The position numbers were made by a program, and so were the translations under genes. From Armatimonadaceae bacterium (GTDB lineage Bacteria > Armatimonadota > Armatimonadia > Armatimonadales > Armatimonadaceae), in assembly GCA_030446525.1 (NCBI GenBank), contig JAUJNC010000063.1, positions 1 through 30,888 of the forward strand: 30,888 nt of DNA, in the 5' to 3' direction. Shown piece after piece: positions 15,582 through 24,183 of this stretch (positions are counted from its first letter, which is position 1; each line of letters opens with the position of its first letter). Under the pieces are notes generated by a model that had not been told where the DNA came from, made no database searches, and saw nothing but the letters and a program-made list of their open reading frames with translations.

Positions 15582-16365
15582 TTAAACAACCGCTTCGATG
15601 TCGTGGACGTCCCATTCGCCGGCGCGCAGCCCGGCGGGGGGCGGGGGACCGCCGTGCTCGGCCTCCAGCACGGCCAGGCGCCGCCGCATCTCCTCGATCT
15701 CCCGCACCAGGTGGTTGATCATCTCGCCTTGCGGGTCCACGGCGTTCAGGGACGAATCCATCACGGCCGGGGACGGCGCGGCGGGCGAGCGCGGCGCCGC
15801 GCCGGCGTGGGCGTGGTCATGCCTGCGCCCGCTCTGCACGGTCGGGACGTACAGCCCGTCCTGCTTCACCACCTTGCCCGGGATGCCCACCACGGTGGAG
15901 TTCGGGGGCACGTCCTTGGTCACCACGGCGTTGGCGCCGATGAGGGCGTTATCGCCGACCGTGATCGCCCCGACGACTTTGGCGCCCATGCCCAAAGGAC
16001 GTTGTTCCCGATCGTCGGGTGGCGCTTCACCTTTTCCAGGCTCGTGCCGCCCAGCGTCACCTGGTGGTACATCAGCACGTCGTCGCCGATCTCGGCCGTC
16101 TCGCCGATCACCACGCCCATGCCGTGGTCGATGAAGAAGCGCCGGCCGATGCGGGCGCCGGGGTGGATCTCGATGCCGGTCAGCAGGCGCGTGGTCTGGG
16201 AAAGGAGGCGCGCGGGAACTTCAGGCCGCGCCGCCACAGGCGGTGCGCGACCCGGTGCGACAGGACGGCCCACAGGCCGGCGTAGGTGAGCACCTCCCAG
16301 ACGCTGCGGGCCGCCGGGTCCCTCCGAAAGATGGTCTGTATGTCCTCGCGTATGCGGTTCAGCAT
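15582..16365 (-). CDS. cysE: serine O-acetyltransferase with C-terminal extension (two frameshifts)
   Basis: CysE acetylates serine with acetyl-CoA, the entry step to cysteine. The three frame segments are [20 protein letters not shown] (N-terminal helices); then [36 protein letters not shown] and [14 protein letters not shown] (left-handed beta-helix and catalytic His); then [20 protein letters not shown] and [18 protein letters not shown]. Each junction is repaired by one added base, in a C-run near 16215 and a T-run near 15990, giving 261 residues. A normal short-form CysE is about 170-190 residues. The rest is an unusual tail of about 80 residues with a His/Ala/Pro linker and a coiled-coil-like helix ([20 protein letters not shown]). 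The start at ATG 16365 fits the family. It has its own promoter, overlapping the end of mqnE. Sequencing indels are the likely cause of the breaks. Confidence 0.85.
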
Positions 16366-16405
16366 GAAATCGTTCGTTTCCCGGTTCAAAGGGCGCTGCT
16401 TACGC

Positions 16406-16434
16406 AGTATAGCACAAAAACCGGCGACGGTCAT
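16406..16434 (-). promoter_or_regulatory. sigma-70 type promoter for cysE
   Basis: On the minus strand, TATACT (16406-16411) is a good -10 with an extended TG (TGC before it). ATGACC (16429-16434) is a 4-of-6 match to the -35 at 17-base spacing. The -35 overlaps the mqnE stop codon. The expected transcript starts about 30-35 bases before the cysE ATG. Confidence 0.5.
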
Positions 16435-17590
16435 CCCGCCATTGGCAGGGCGACCTTCGGGGCGTTCCGGCAGGGAGCGCGGGAGTCTTCCCGCTCGATG
16501 ACGTTGTAGAGCGGGTCGCGCTCGACGGGGTCGCGCCCCGCCTCCAGGATCATCTGGACGAGGCTGGCGCTGGGGTGCTGCGCGCGTTGTCTTCGCGGAT
16601 CTCGTGCGTGATCTCGTACTCGACGATGGTGCCGTCGACGTCGTCCGCGCCGTACCATTGCGCGGCCTGCGCGACCGGCGGCGTGATCATCATCCAGAAG
16701 GCCTTGACGTGGGGGAAGTTGTCCAGCATCAGGCGGCCGATGGCGACGGCCTTGAGGTCCAGGTAGCCGGTCGTGGGCGGGACGTGCGCGAGCTTGGTGC
16801 CCTTCGACGAGAACGCGAGCGGGATGAAGGTCAAAAAGCCGCCGGTCTCGTCCTGCGCGCGCAGCTTCATCAGATGGGTCACCCGCTCCTCGACGGTCTC
16901 GATGTGGCCGTAGAGCATCGTGGCGTTGGTGGGCAGCCCGACCCGGTGCGCGGTCTTGGCCGTTTCCAGCCACTCCTCGGCCGTCTCCTTTTTCGGGAAA
17001 AGCGTGTCGTGGACCCGGTCGGTCAGGATTTCGGCGCCGCCGCCGGGCAGCGAGTCCAGCCCGCTGGCCTTGAGCTCCCGCAGCACCTCGGCGAGGGGCT
17101 TGCCGGCCAGCTTCTGTATCTGCCGCAGGTTCCTCGACCATCGTGAACGCCTTGATGTGCGCGTCGGGCCGGGCCGCCTTGACGGTGCGCAGCAGGTCGA
17201 GATAGTAGGAGTAGGAGCCCTGGGGTGGATGCCCGCCACCATGTGGATCTCGGTGATCGGGATGTGCCGGGTGCGCTCGAGCCGCGCGCGCACGTCGTCC
17301 ATGCCCAGGGTGTAGGGGGCGGGGCTGCCCTTCTGGGCGTAGAACGAGCAGAACCGGCAGCCCTTGTTGCAGATGTTGGTGTAGTTGATGTGCTGGTTGC
17401 GGACGTAATAGGTCTTGTTGCCGTTCTTGGCCTCGCGCACGATGTTCGCGAGCCCGCCGATGGCCGTCAGATCGTCGGAGTTCCACAGCCGCACGCCGTC
17501 GTCCAACGACAGCCGCCTGCCCTCCATCACCTTGTCGTACAGATCCGCAAGCGGGCCGTTCTGCAGGTAACGCGTAACCGTCGTGCTCAT
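16431..17590 (-). CDS. mqnE: aminofutalosine synthase MqnE, radical SAM (three frameshifts)
   Basis: MqnE joins a chorismate-derived enolpyruvyl benzoate to the adenosyl group of SAM to make aminofutalosine, an early step of the futalosine menaquinone route. The radical SAM cluster motif is CNKGCRFCSFYAQKG (CX3CX2C), preceded by NQHINYTNI. Other family blocks are ITEIHMVAGIHP, AHIKAFTMVE, SLPGGGAEIL, PTNATMLYGHIET, TGGFLTFIPLAF, WYGADDVDGTI and, near the end, PVERDPLYNVIE. The last distinguishes MqnE from MqnC. Frames change near 17222 (one base missing in a C-run), near 17140 (one extra base) and near 16570 (one missing). Corrected, it is 386 residues, a normal length. Start ATG 17590; an in-frame ATG at 17611 also exists. 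It lies downstream of dapA behind its own promoter. Confidence 0.88.
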
Positions 17591-17607
17591 TCCCTCGCCC
17601 CCACCAG

Positions 17608-17631
17608 ACATTGTGCTCGTATTCACAATGT
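17608..17631. promoter_or_regulatory. perfect dyad overlapping the mqnE -10 region (operator-like)
   Basis: ACATTGTG (17608-17615) and CACAATGT (17624-17631) form a perfect 8-base inverted repeat with an 8-base spacer. It covers the mqnE -10 box and the expected start of transcription, a usual position for a repressor site. No T-tract follows, so it is not a terminator. The regulator is not identifiable from the sequence. Confidence 0.55.
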
Positions 17632-17656
17632 ACCCCGCGGCGCGCCGCTTTGTCAA
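17627..17656 (-). promoter_or_regulatory. sigma-70 promoter for mqnE
   Basis: On the minus strand, TTGACA (17651-17656, a perfect -35) and TACATT (17627-17632, -10) are separated by 18 bases. Transcription would begin around 17615-17620, about 25-30 bases before the ATG at 17590. Confidence 0.6.
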
Positions 17657-17667
17657 GCGGGCGCGCC
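17639..17667 (-). terminator. strong hairpin after dapA, with the mqnE -35 in its loop
   Basis: GGCGCGCCGCTT (17639-17650) pairs with AAGCGGGCGCGCC (17655-17667) through 12 base pairs with one bulged G and a 4-base loop. It lies about 27 bases downstream of the dapA stop on that strand. There is no T-run after it, so termination may be inefficient or factor-assisted. The loop and stem edge contain the -35 hexamer of mqnE. Confidence 0.5.
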
Positions 17668-17693
17668 GGGAAGGAAGCGGGGACAACGCTCCG

Positions 17694-18612
17694 TCAGGCA
17701 CACCTAATCCAGTACGCCTCCAGCGCGTCGGCGACAACGCGCTGCTCGCCGGGGGTGAGGTCGACGAGGGGAGGCGGACGGGGCCGGCGGGCTGGCCCAG
17801 GAGGGACAGGGCGTACTTGGTGGGCGCGGGGCTGGGGGCGCAGAAGAGGGCGCGCGTGATGGGCAGCGTTCGCAGGAAGAGCCGCGCGGCCTCCTCGCGC
17901 TCGCCCGCAAACCAGGCGCGGTGCAGGGCGGCAAGGTCCGGGCCGACGACGTGGGAGATGACCGAGATGACGCCGGCGCCGCCCAGGGCCAGGAGCGGCA
18001 GGATGGTGCCGTCGTCGCCCGAATAGACGTCGAAGGTGTCGGGGGTCGTGCGCAGGATCTCGCCGACCTGCGCGAGGTCGGCGCTGGCCTCTTTGGTGCC
18101 CACGATGGTGGGCGCGTCGGCGGCGGGCGGGCGGTCGTGGACGGCTCGATGTTGGTGATGGTGCGGCCCGGCACGTTGTACAGGAGGACCGGCAGCGGGG
18201 TGGCGTCGGCGATGGCGCGGAAGTGCCGGTACAGGCCCTCCTGGCTGGGCTTGTTGTAGTAGGGCGCGACCGACAGCAGGGCGTGCGCCCCGGCCTCGGC
18301 GGAGCGCCGGGCCAGCTCGACGGCCTCGGCCGTGTTGTTGCCGCCCGCGCCCGCGATCACCCAGGCCGTCCGGGAAGCGGGCGCCGCGTCGCGGGCGGCC
18401 GCGCAGACGGCGCGGACCAACTCCATCTTCTCGTCCAGGGTCGTCGTCGAGGACTCGCCGGTCGTGCCGTTCACGACCAGGCCGTCCGAGCCGTTGTGCC
18501 AGAGCCAGCGGGCGAGGTCCCCCGCGCGCCCCGCGTCGACGCGCCCGCCCGAGTCCATGGGGGTGGCCATCGCGGTGATCACGTGCCCGAAGCGGGCCGA
18601 TTCACCTCTCAC
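17694..18612 (-). CDS. dapA: 4-hydroxy-tetrahydrodipicolinate synthase (two frameshifts)
   Basis: DapA condenses pyruvate with aspartate semialdehyde, the branch step to diaminopimelate and lysine. The first segment has VITAMATPMDSGGRVD, NGTTGESSTTTLDEK, APYYNKPSQEGLYRHF and YNVPGRT. After a missing base near 18130 the frame continues with TIVGTKEASADL (Schiff-base Lys) and YSGDDGTILPLLALGGAGVIS. After another missing base in a C-run near 17752 it ends LVDLTPGEQRVV and TGA at 17694-17696. Corrected, the length is 306 residues. The GTG start at 18612 overlaps the asd stop (GTGA) with GAGG 8 bases upstream; a GTG at 18621 is less well placed. The order asd-dapA supports the call. The frameshifts are probably sequence errors, since diaminopimelate synthesis should be essential. 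Confidence 0.9.
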
Positions 18613-19637
18613 GGGGTCCACCTCACGGCGTTCTTCTCGATAAGGAGCTGCGCGATCTGGAAGCCGTTCAGCGCCGCGCCCTTGAGGATCTGGTCGCCCG
18701 AAACGAACAGGTCGACGGCGCGGGGGTGGCTCAGGTCTTCGCGGATGCGGCCCACCAGCACGTCGTCCCTGCCGGACGCGTCGAGCGGCATCGGGAACCG
18801 GTTCTTTTCGCGCTCGTCCACGACCGTGACGCCGGGGAAGGCGTCCAGGGCGCTGCGGACGGCGCCCTGGGATGGCCGCTCCCCGGCGAACTCGACGTTG
18901 ACGCTTTCCGAGTGGGCGCGCAGGACGGGCACGCGGACGCAGGTGGCGGTCACGGCGAGGTCCGGCTCGTGCAGGATCTTGCGCGTTTCGTGCACCATCT
19001 TGCGCTCCTCCTCGTTGTAGCCCGTCTCGTCGATGGCGCTGTTGTGCGAGAACAGGTTGAAGGCGATCTGGTGGGGGAACACCTCGCGGGTCACCGGCTC
19101 TCCGGCCAGAAGCGCCCGCGACTGCTGCTCCAGCTCGCGCATGGCGGACGCGCCCGCCCCCGAAGCGGCCTGGTAGGTCGAGACGACCACGCGCCGCACC
19201 GGCGACAGGCGGTGCAGCGGGGCGAGGGCCATCAGCAGGATGATGGTCGAGCAGTTCGGGTTGGCGACGATGCCCCGTTGCCCCAGGGCGTCGTCCCCGT
19301 TCACCTCCGGGACCACGAGGGGGACGGCCGGGTCCATGCGGAACGCCGACGAGTTATCCACGACCACGGCCCCGGCCTCGGCCGCGGCGGGCGCGAACTT
19401 CTTGGAGACGCTGCCGCCCGCCGAGAAGAAGGCGATGTCCACGCCCGCGAACGAGCCCGCGGTCAGCTCCTCCACGGGGAGCTCCTCGCCCCGGAAGCGG
19501 ACGCGCCTGCCGGCGGAGCGCGCCGACGCCAGCAGCTTCAGCGACGCGAGGGGGAACGGGCGCTCCTCCAGCAGCTTCAGGAACTCCGCGCCCACCGCCC
19601 CGGTCGCCCCGGCAATAGCCACACGGTATTGTGTCAT
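18609..19637 (-). CDS. asd: aspartate-semialdehyde dehydrogenase
   Basis: Asd reduces aspartyl phosphate to aspartate semialdehyde with NADPH, just before DapA in the same pathway. The 342 residues include the N-terminal nucleotide-binding motif AIAGATGAVGAEFL (8-20), FFSAGGSVSK, the catalytic cysteine in ANPNCST (Cys129), the substrate block QAASGAGASAM, and RVPVLRAHSESVNVEF with the catalytic His. No break is seen. The ATG at 19637 follows the histidine kinase gene by 17 bases, with a GAGGGA site rather far upstream. The stop overlaps dapA. It is the fourth gene of the M16-dapB-kinase-asd-dapA row. Confidence 0.95.
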   Translation of the reverse strand: MTQYRVAIAGATGAVGAEFLKLLEERPFPLASLKLLASARSAGRRVRFRGEELPVEELTAGSFAGVDIAFFSAGGSVSKKFAPAAAEAGAVVVDNSSAFRMDPAVPLVVPEVNGDDALGQRGIVANPNCSTIILLMALAPLHRLSPVRRVVVSTYQAASGAGASAMRELEQQSRALLAGEPVTREVFPHQIAFNLFSHNSAIDETGYNEEERKMVHETRKILHEPDLAVTATCVRVPVLRAHSESVNVEFAGERPSQGAVRSALDAFPGVTVVDEREKNRFPMPLDASGRDDVLVGRIREDLSHPRAVDLFVSGDQILKGAALNGFQIAQLLIEKNAVRWTP

Positions 19638-19654
19638 AGCTTGGTATCACTCCC

Positions 19655-21608
19655 TCAGGCCGCCGCGCTCGCCGGAGCCGGCGACGGCACTAGGTTTTCG
19701 TCGTCCCCCGGCACTTTTCCTGCTCCGTCCGGCGGGCCGGCGGCGGGGAGGGTGAAAAAGAAGCGGGAGCCTTTGCCGGGCTCGCTCTCCGCCCAGATGC
19801 TGCCGTGCAGCCTTTCCAGGATCGCCTTGGTGATCGCCAGGCCCAGGCCTGTCCCCCCCGCTTCCCGCGTGGTCGAGTTGTCGGCGCGGAAGAACTTCTG
19901 GAAAAGGCGCTGCTGGTCCTGGGCGCTGATGCCGATGCCGGTGTCCGCGACACAGGTGGTGACGATGGTGTCGGCGGGTTCCACGGTCACGGTCACGCGC
20001 CCGCCGGGAGGCGTGTACTTGATGGCGTTGGACAGGAGGTTCATCAGCACCTGCGCGATGCGGTCCGCGTCGCCGGTCACCGGAGGCAGGCCGGGCGGGA
20101 CCTCGGCCGCGAGCGCGATGTCTTTCGCTCTTGCTTCGTGGGCCAGCGTGCGCGCGGTTTCGCGCACGATCTTGCCGTAGTCCACCCTGTCGCGGCGCAC
20201 CCCCACCCGGCTCGACTCGATGCGGGAGATGTCCAGCATGTCGGTGATGAGCGCCGTCAGGCGGCCGGTGTTGCCCTGGACGATCGTCAGGAACTCGCGC
20301 TGCAGCTCGTTGATCTCCCCGGTCTGGCCCCCCAGCATCAGGTCCACGTAGCCCTGGATCGCGGTCAGCGGGGTGCGCAGCTCGTGGGAAACCACGCTGG
20401 TGAACTCCGTCTTGATCCGGTCCACCGCCGTTTCCCGGGTCACGTCCCGGAAGACGAAGATGCGCCCCAGCAGGTCTCCGGCCTCGCCGCGCACGGGCGC
20501 GGAGTAAAGGCGCAGCACGCGGTGCTCCGGTTCCACGATCTCGTACGTTTCGTCGGCGGTCGCCTCGGGGTCGGGGAGGAGCTCCCGCATGCGGGCCCGG
20601 ACGGCGCGGGCGTCTTTGAAGCGGGCGAGGAACAGGGGGCCGGCCTGTTCGAAGGTCTGGTCCAGCAGCACGTCGGACTCGAGGCCGAACAGGTCCGCGA
20701 AGCGCTGGTTGACCAGGGAAAAGCCGCCGCCGCGGTCCAGCATGACGATGCCGTCGTTGGTGGCGTTCAGCACGGCCATCGACCCGCCGGTTGAGCGCGC
20801 CCAGCGCCTCGTTCTGCGCGCGCAGGACCGCCTCGCGCTGCCCGATGGTGCGGGCCATGCGCGCGAACGCCCGCTGCAGGTCGCCGATCTCGTCGTCGGG
20901 ATCGGGCTCGCTCGCCGGGGACACCCGGCCGTCCAGGAGCATGGCCGTGGTCTGCCCGCGCTCGAGGGCCTCGGTGCCGCGCGTGAGCGCCTCCAGCGGG
21001 CGCGTGACGCCCAGCGAGATCGAGCGGCCGATCAGGAGGGCGAGGAGCAGCGCGGCGGCCGGGCCCACGATGGTCATCGCCCGCCGGACGCGCGCCGCGG
21101 CCTGCGCGCGCCGCGACTGCAGGTCGCGCCGGCGCGTGGCTGCCTGCTCCAGGAGTTCGAAACCGGCGCGGGCGCGCCCGAACGGTTCCTCACTCTTTCC
21201 CGCCGGAAGCCGCTTGCCCTCGATCTGCGGGCCGGCGAAGTCGCGGAGCCAGGCCCGGTAGGACGCGTCCGACTGGCTAAACAGCTGCCGCAGGACGCCG
21301 TGCCGCGCCGCGACCGGGGCCGCCTCTCGGTGCAGGCTGTTGTAGTTGCGGCGGCTTTCCCGGAACCGCTTCAGGAACCGATCATCCCCGTAGCGGATGT
21401 AATCGCTCAGGCGCGTCTCGGTCTCCTCGGCGGCGCGCTCCATCTGCTGCACCTGCCCCAGGAACGCGGAAGTCCGCGCGTATTCCTGGGTGATGCGCCC
21501 GAGGATGGCGGCGAGCACGGCGGGCACCACCACGCCCGCGACCACCAGGACGGCGAGGGGGATGGCGTAGCCCAGCCATATCTTTTGCGCGATACGCCGG
21601 CCGAACAT
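19655..21608 (-). CDS. membrane sensor histidine kinase, CHASE3-like/HAMP/PAS (one frameshift)
   Basis: Two overlapping frames make one protein of about 650 residues after removing one base from a GGG run near 20782. The order is: TM1 (about 10-37); an extracytoplasmic helical sensor resembling CHASE3 (ERAAEETETRLSDYIRYGDD, then RFLKRFRESRRNYN); TM2 (TIVGPAAALLLALLIG); HAMP (RPLEALTRGTEALERGQT); PAS (LNATNDGIVMLDRGGGFSLV); HisKA with the phospho-His in SHELRTPLTAIQGY; and HATPase_c with LMNLLSNAIKYTPPGG (N box), VADTGIGIS (G1) and GGTGLGLAITKAILE (G2). The signal is unknown and no response regulator lies nearby. It sits between dapB and asd, probably in one transcript. GGAGG lies 8 bases before the ATG at 21608, within a small hairpin. 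Confidence 0.88.
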
Positions 21609-21617
21609 GCCTACCCA

Positions 21618-21631
21618 CCTCCCTTCGGAGG
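21618..21631 (-). promoter_or_regulatory. hairpin hiding the kinase Shine-Dalgarno site
   Basis: On the minus strand, CCTCC (21627-21631) pairs with GGAGG (21618-21622) around a GAAG tetraloop. The right arm is the predicted ribosome-binding site of the histidine kinase gene. The stem is short (5 pairs), so the effect on translation is uncertain. Confidence 0.3.
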
Positions 21632-21642
21632 GAAGGCAGGAC

Positions 21643-22425
21643 TCACAGCAGGTTCTCCAGGCCATAAACCAGGCCCGACAGCGACCGGGCGCGGCGGATG
21701 GCCAGGACGACGCCGGGCATGAAGCTGGCGCGGTCGATCGAGTCGTGGCGCAGCGACAGGCGCTGGCCGGGGCCGCCGAAGATCACCTCCTGGGACGCCA
21801 CCAAGCCGGGCAGCCGCACCGACTGGCCGCGGACGCCCCCGGCGCCCGGGCCGCCCCGGGCGCCGGGGCACTTCTCGAAGGCGCCCGGGGCATCCCCGGC
21901 GGGCGCGCCCCCGCGCGCGGCGGCGATCATCTCGGCGGTCTTCGCCGCCGTGCCCGAGGGGGCGTCCACCTTCTTCTCGTGGTGCATCTCGATGCGCTCG
22001 GCGTCCGGGAAGTGGCGCGCCGCCTCGGCGGCGAAGCGCATCATCAGCACCGCCCCCCGGGCGAAGTTCGGGGCGATCAGCGCGGGGGTCGCGTGCTCCG
22101 CGCACAGCCGGCGTACCTCGTCCACGTCGCTCGGCCCGAGGCCGGTGGTGCCGACGACGGGGATGACGCGCGCGGCGAGCGCGGCGCGGATGTTGGGCAG
22201 GGCCGCCTCGGGCACGGTGAAGTCCACCATCACGTCGGGCCGGGCATGGCGCAGCGCCGCTCCGAGATCACGGGACACGGGGACGCCGTGGACCGCTTCC
22301 GCGGCGGCGTGCACGTCCACCGCGGCGACCACGTCCATGTCCGGCTGCGCCGTCACCGCCCGGACCACCTCCTGACCCATGCGGCCCGCCGCGCCGGTGA
22401 CGAGGACGCGGATCCCGCCGGCCAT
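21643..22425 (-). CDS. dapB: 4-hydroxy-tetrahydrodipicolinate reductase
   Basis: DapB reduces the DapA product with NAD(P)H to tetrahydrodipicolinate. The 260 residues show VTGAAGRMGQEV (nucleotide binding, 9-20), DFTVPEA, VVGTTG, APNFARGAVLMM and the diagnostic EMHHEKKVDAPSGTA (146-160, catalytic His and Lys). A C-terminal SFMPGVVLAI block follows. The stretch at about 170-195 is rich in Gly, Ala and Pro, longer than in E. coli but common in GC-rich relatives. The ATG overlaps the M16 stop (TAATG), so it is translationally coupled. The gene is intact. Confidence 0.95.
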   Translation of the reverse strand: MAGGIRVLVTGAAGRMGQEVVRAVTAQPDMDVVAAVDVHAAAEAVHGVPVSRDLGAALRHARPDVMVDFTVPEAALPNIRAALAARVIPVVGTTGLGPSDVDEVRRLCAEHATPALIAPNFARGAVLMMRFAAEAARHFPDAERIEMHHEKKVDAPSGTAAKTAEMIAAARGGAPAGDAPGAFEKCPGARGGPGAGGVRGQSVRLPGLVASQEVIFGGPGQRLSLRHDSIDRASFMPGVVLAIRRARSLSGLVYGLENLL

Positions 22426-23726
22426 TACGCCGCCACCCTGGACTTGCGGCTTTTGGGCTCCGGGGCGGGTGCGCGCCGGACGCGCGGCTTCTTGAAGGGC
22501 CCGACCGCCGCGATCGTGAGGGCGTCGTCGGAGGGGAAGACCTTGGCGGCGACGCGCAGAACGTCGTCGTGGGAGACGGCGTCGATGGCGGCGAGGATCT
22601 CCTCGAGGGGGATGACGCGGTTGAAGTACACCTCCGACTTGCCCAGCCGCTGCATCCGGCTGCTCATCGACTCCTGCGCCAGCACGAGCGAGCCGCGGAA
22701 CTGGTTCTTGGCGCGGTCCATCTCGGCCTCGGTGATGCCCTGCTCCCGGATCCCGCCGAACTCCTGGCGCACCAGGTCCAGGCAGAGCTCGTACGTGTCC
22801 GGCGACGTGCCCCCGTAGGCCACGAACATCCCGCCCTCTCGGTAAGTGGCGGCGTAGGAGCCGACGGCGTAGGCCAGCCCCCGCTTCTCCCGGATCTCCT
22901 GGAACAGGCGCGACCCCATGGAGCCGCCCAGGACCGTGTCGATGATCGCCAGGGTGTACTTGTCTTCGTCCAGCTGGGAGTAGCCCTGGGTCCCGATGCA
23001 GAAGTTCACCTGCTCGGTCTGCTTGGGGTAAAGGTAGGTGTCGAGCGCCATCTGGGGGAAGCGGTGCTCCTGCGGCCGGGAAACGCCGTTCAATCGGCCC
23101 AGACTCTTCTGCGCCAGCTCGACCACCTCTTCGTGTCGCAGGTTCCCGGCCGCCGCCACGATGATCGCGTCCGGGCCGTAGCGCAGGGCCATGTAGTCGC
23201 GCAGGTCCGAGGGCGCGAGCGAGGCCACCACCTCGGCGGTCCCGATGACGGGCAGCCCCAACGGGTGCTCTTTCCAGAGCGTCTGCGCGAACAGGTCGTG
23301 GACCAGGTCGTCCGGGTCGTCGTCGCGGCGCTTGATCTCCTCCAGGACGACCTTCTTCTCGCGGTCGGTCTCCTCCGGGTCGAACAGCGAGTTCATGTAC
23401 ATGTCCGACAGGATGTCGACGGCCAGCGGCAAGTGTTCGGAAAGCGCGCGCGCGTAGTAGCAGGTGAACTCTTTGTCGGTGAACGCGTTGAGGTAGCCGC
23501 CCACCGCGTCCATCTCGTCGGCGATCTGTTTGGCGGAGGGGCGGCGCTCGGTCCCCTTGAAGAGCATGTGTTCGAGGAAGTGGGAGATGCCGCGGCGGTC
23601 CTCCTCCTCGTGCCGCGCGCCCGTCGCGACCCAGATCCCCAGTGAGATCGATTGAACGTAGTCGATGCTTTCGGTGACAACGCGGACGCCGTTATCCAGC
23701 GTCGTCTTGCGAACCGTATTGGTCAT
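22425..23726 (-). CDS. M16 family zinc peptidase (mitochondrial processing peptidase-like)
   Basis: The 433-residue protein has the inverted zinc motif HFLEH (H49, E52, H53) and the distal glutamates in VVLEEIKRRDDDP (about 129-130). A full second half follows with the R/Y substrate-binding block REKRGLAYAVGSY. It is a single-chain bacterial M16B peptidase of the B. subtilis MlpA/YmxG type, acting on peptides in the cytoplasm. No signal peptide is seen. An M16 gene next to dapA/asd genes is also found in Bacillus, which supports a conserved linkage. It is the first gene after the promoter at 23761-23790. The tail is basic (PKSRKSRVAA). Confidence 0.93.
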   Translation of the reverse strand: MTNTVRKTTLDNGVRVVTESIDYVQSISLGIWVATGARHEEEDRRGISHFLEHMLFKGTERRPSAKQIADEMDAVGGYLNAFTDKEFTCYYARALSEHLPLAVDILSDMYMNSLFDPEETDREKKVVLEEIKRRDDDPDDLVHDLFAQTLWKEHPLGLPVIGTAEVVASLAPSDLRDYMALRYGPDAIIVAAAGNLRHEEVVELAQKSLGRLNGVSRPQEHRFPQMALDTYLYPKQTEQVNFCIGTQGYSQLDEDKYTLAIIDTVLGGSMGSRLFQEIREKRGLAYAVGSYAATYREGGMFVAYGGTSPDTYELCLDLVRQEFGGIREQGITEAEMDRAKNQFRGSLVLAQESMSSRMQRLGKSEVYFNRVIPLEEILAAIDAVSHDDVLRVAAKVFPSDDALTIAAVGPFKKPRVRRAPAPEPKSRKSRVAA

Positions 23727-23760
23727 AGTTTTTCCCGTTAATTCTGCCGATAGTACGAAG

Positions 23761-23790
23761 ATTGTACCGCAAGAGGGAGAGCAACGGCAA
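23761..23790 (-). promoter_or_regulatory. promoter of the M16-dapB-kinase-asd-dapA operon
   Basis: On the minus strand, TACAAT (23761-23766, 5 of 6 to the -10 consensus) and TTGCCG (23785-23790, 4 of 6 to the -35) are separated by 18 bases. They lie 35-65 bases before the M16 ATG. The five genes that follow are tightly spaced or overlapping. Confidence 0.5.
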
Positions 23791-23818
23791 GTGGGCGGGG
23801 GAGGGGCGGGCCGAAGCG

Positions 23819-24181
23819 TCAGGGCAACGGCACGTATTCGATGCGGTCTTCGTACTCGCTGGCGAGCGACGCCCCGGCAATCAAGATTAGTTCCTCTAAA
23901 ATCGCGTCAAGACTTACCCGCCTGCGAAGCACAAGGATGCCCGGCACATGCCGACCCGCTGCCAGGTGATCGGCCAGGTGCCTTGGCATGGAACGCCGGT
24001 TGTTCGTGACCAGTAGGCAGCCGTTCCGCTCACACCAGATCAAAATCTCGGGGTCAAGCGTTCCCGGCGGTGGCGCCCCTGGATCGCCGACGCACCAAAG
24101 CATTAGGTCGGGCTGGCGGCGCAAAAGCTCGGGGCGGTACAAAGGGTCAATGTTCTCATCCAGCAGGTATTGCAGCGCCAC
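23819..24181 (-). CDS. DUF5615 PIN-like protein (putative toxin)
   Basis: The 120-residue protein begins LQYLLDENIDPLYRPELL, with the acidic DEN motif typical of DUF5615 PIN-like proteins. It continues with LDPEILIWCERNGCLLVTNN and a C-terminal ILVLRRRVSLDAILEEL. The family is a compact relative of PIN RNases, commonly the toxin partner of DUF433 genes. Conserved acidic positions near the N-terminus and in the PEILIWCE block could bind metal. It follows the DUF433 gene by 2 bases, as expected for a toxin-antitoxin pair. Nuclease activity is not shown by sequence alone. The base composition is slightly lower in GC than its neighbours, suggesting transfer. Confidence 0.75.
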   Translation of the reverse strand: MALQYLLDENIDPLYRPELLRRQPDLMLWCVGDPGAPPPGTLDPEILIWCERNGCLLVTNNRRSMPRHLADHLAAGRHVPGILVLRRRVSLDAILEELILIAGASLASEYEDRIEYVPLP

Positions 24182-24183
24182 AG

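Noticed and set aside
17100..17240. Programmed ribosomal frameshifting in mqnE
   Set aside because: Two opposite one-base shifts lie within about 80 bases without slippery heptamers or a conserved downstream structure. The pattern matches homopolymer miscalls seen in other genes.
17639..17667. A mobile element end or attachment site suggested by the two GGCGCGCC-type blocks
   Set aside because: The blocks are arms of one hairpin just after dapA. No recombinase gene or target duplication is nearby.
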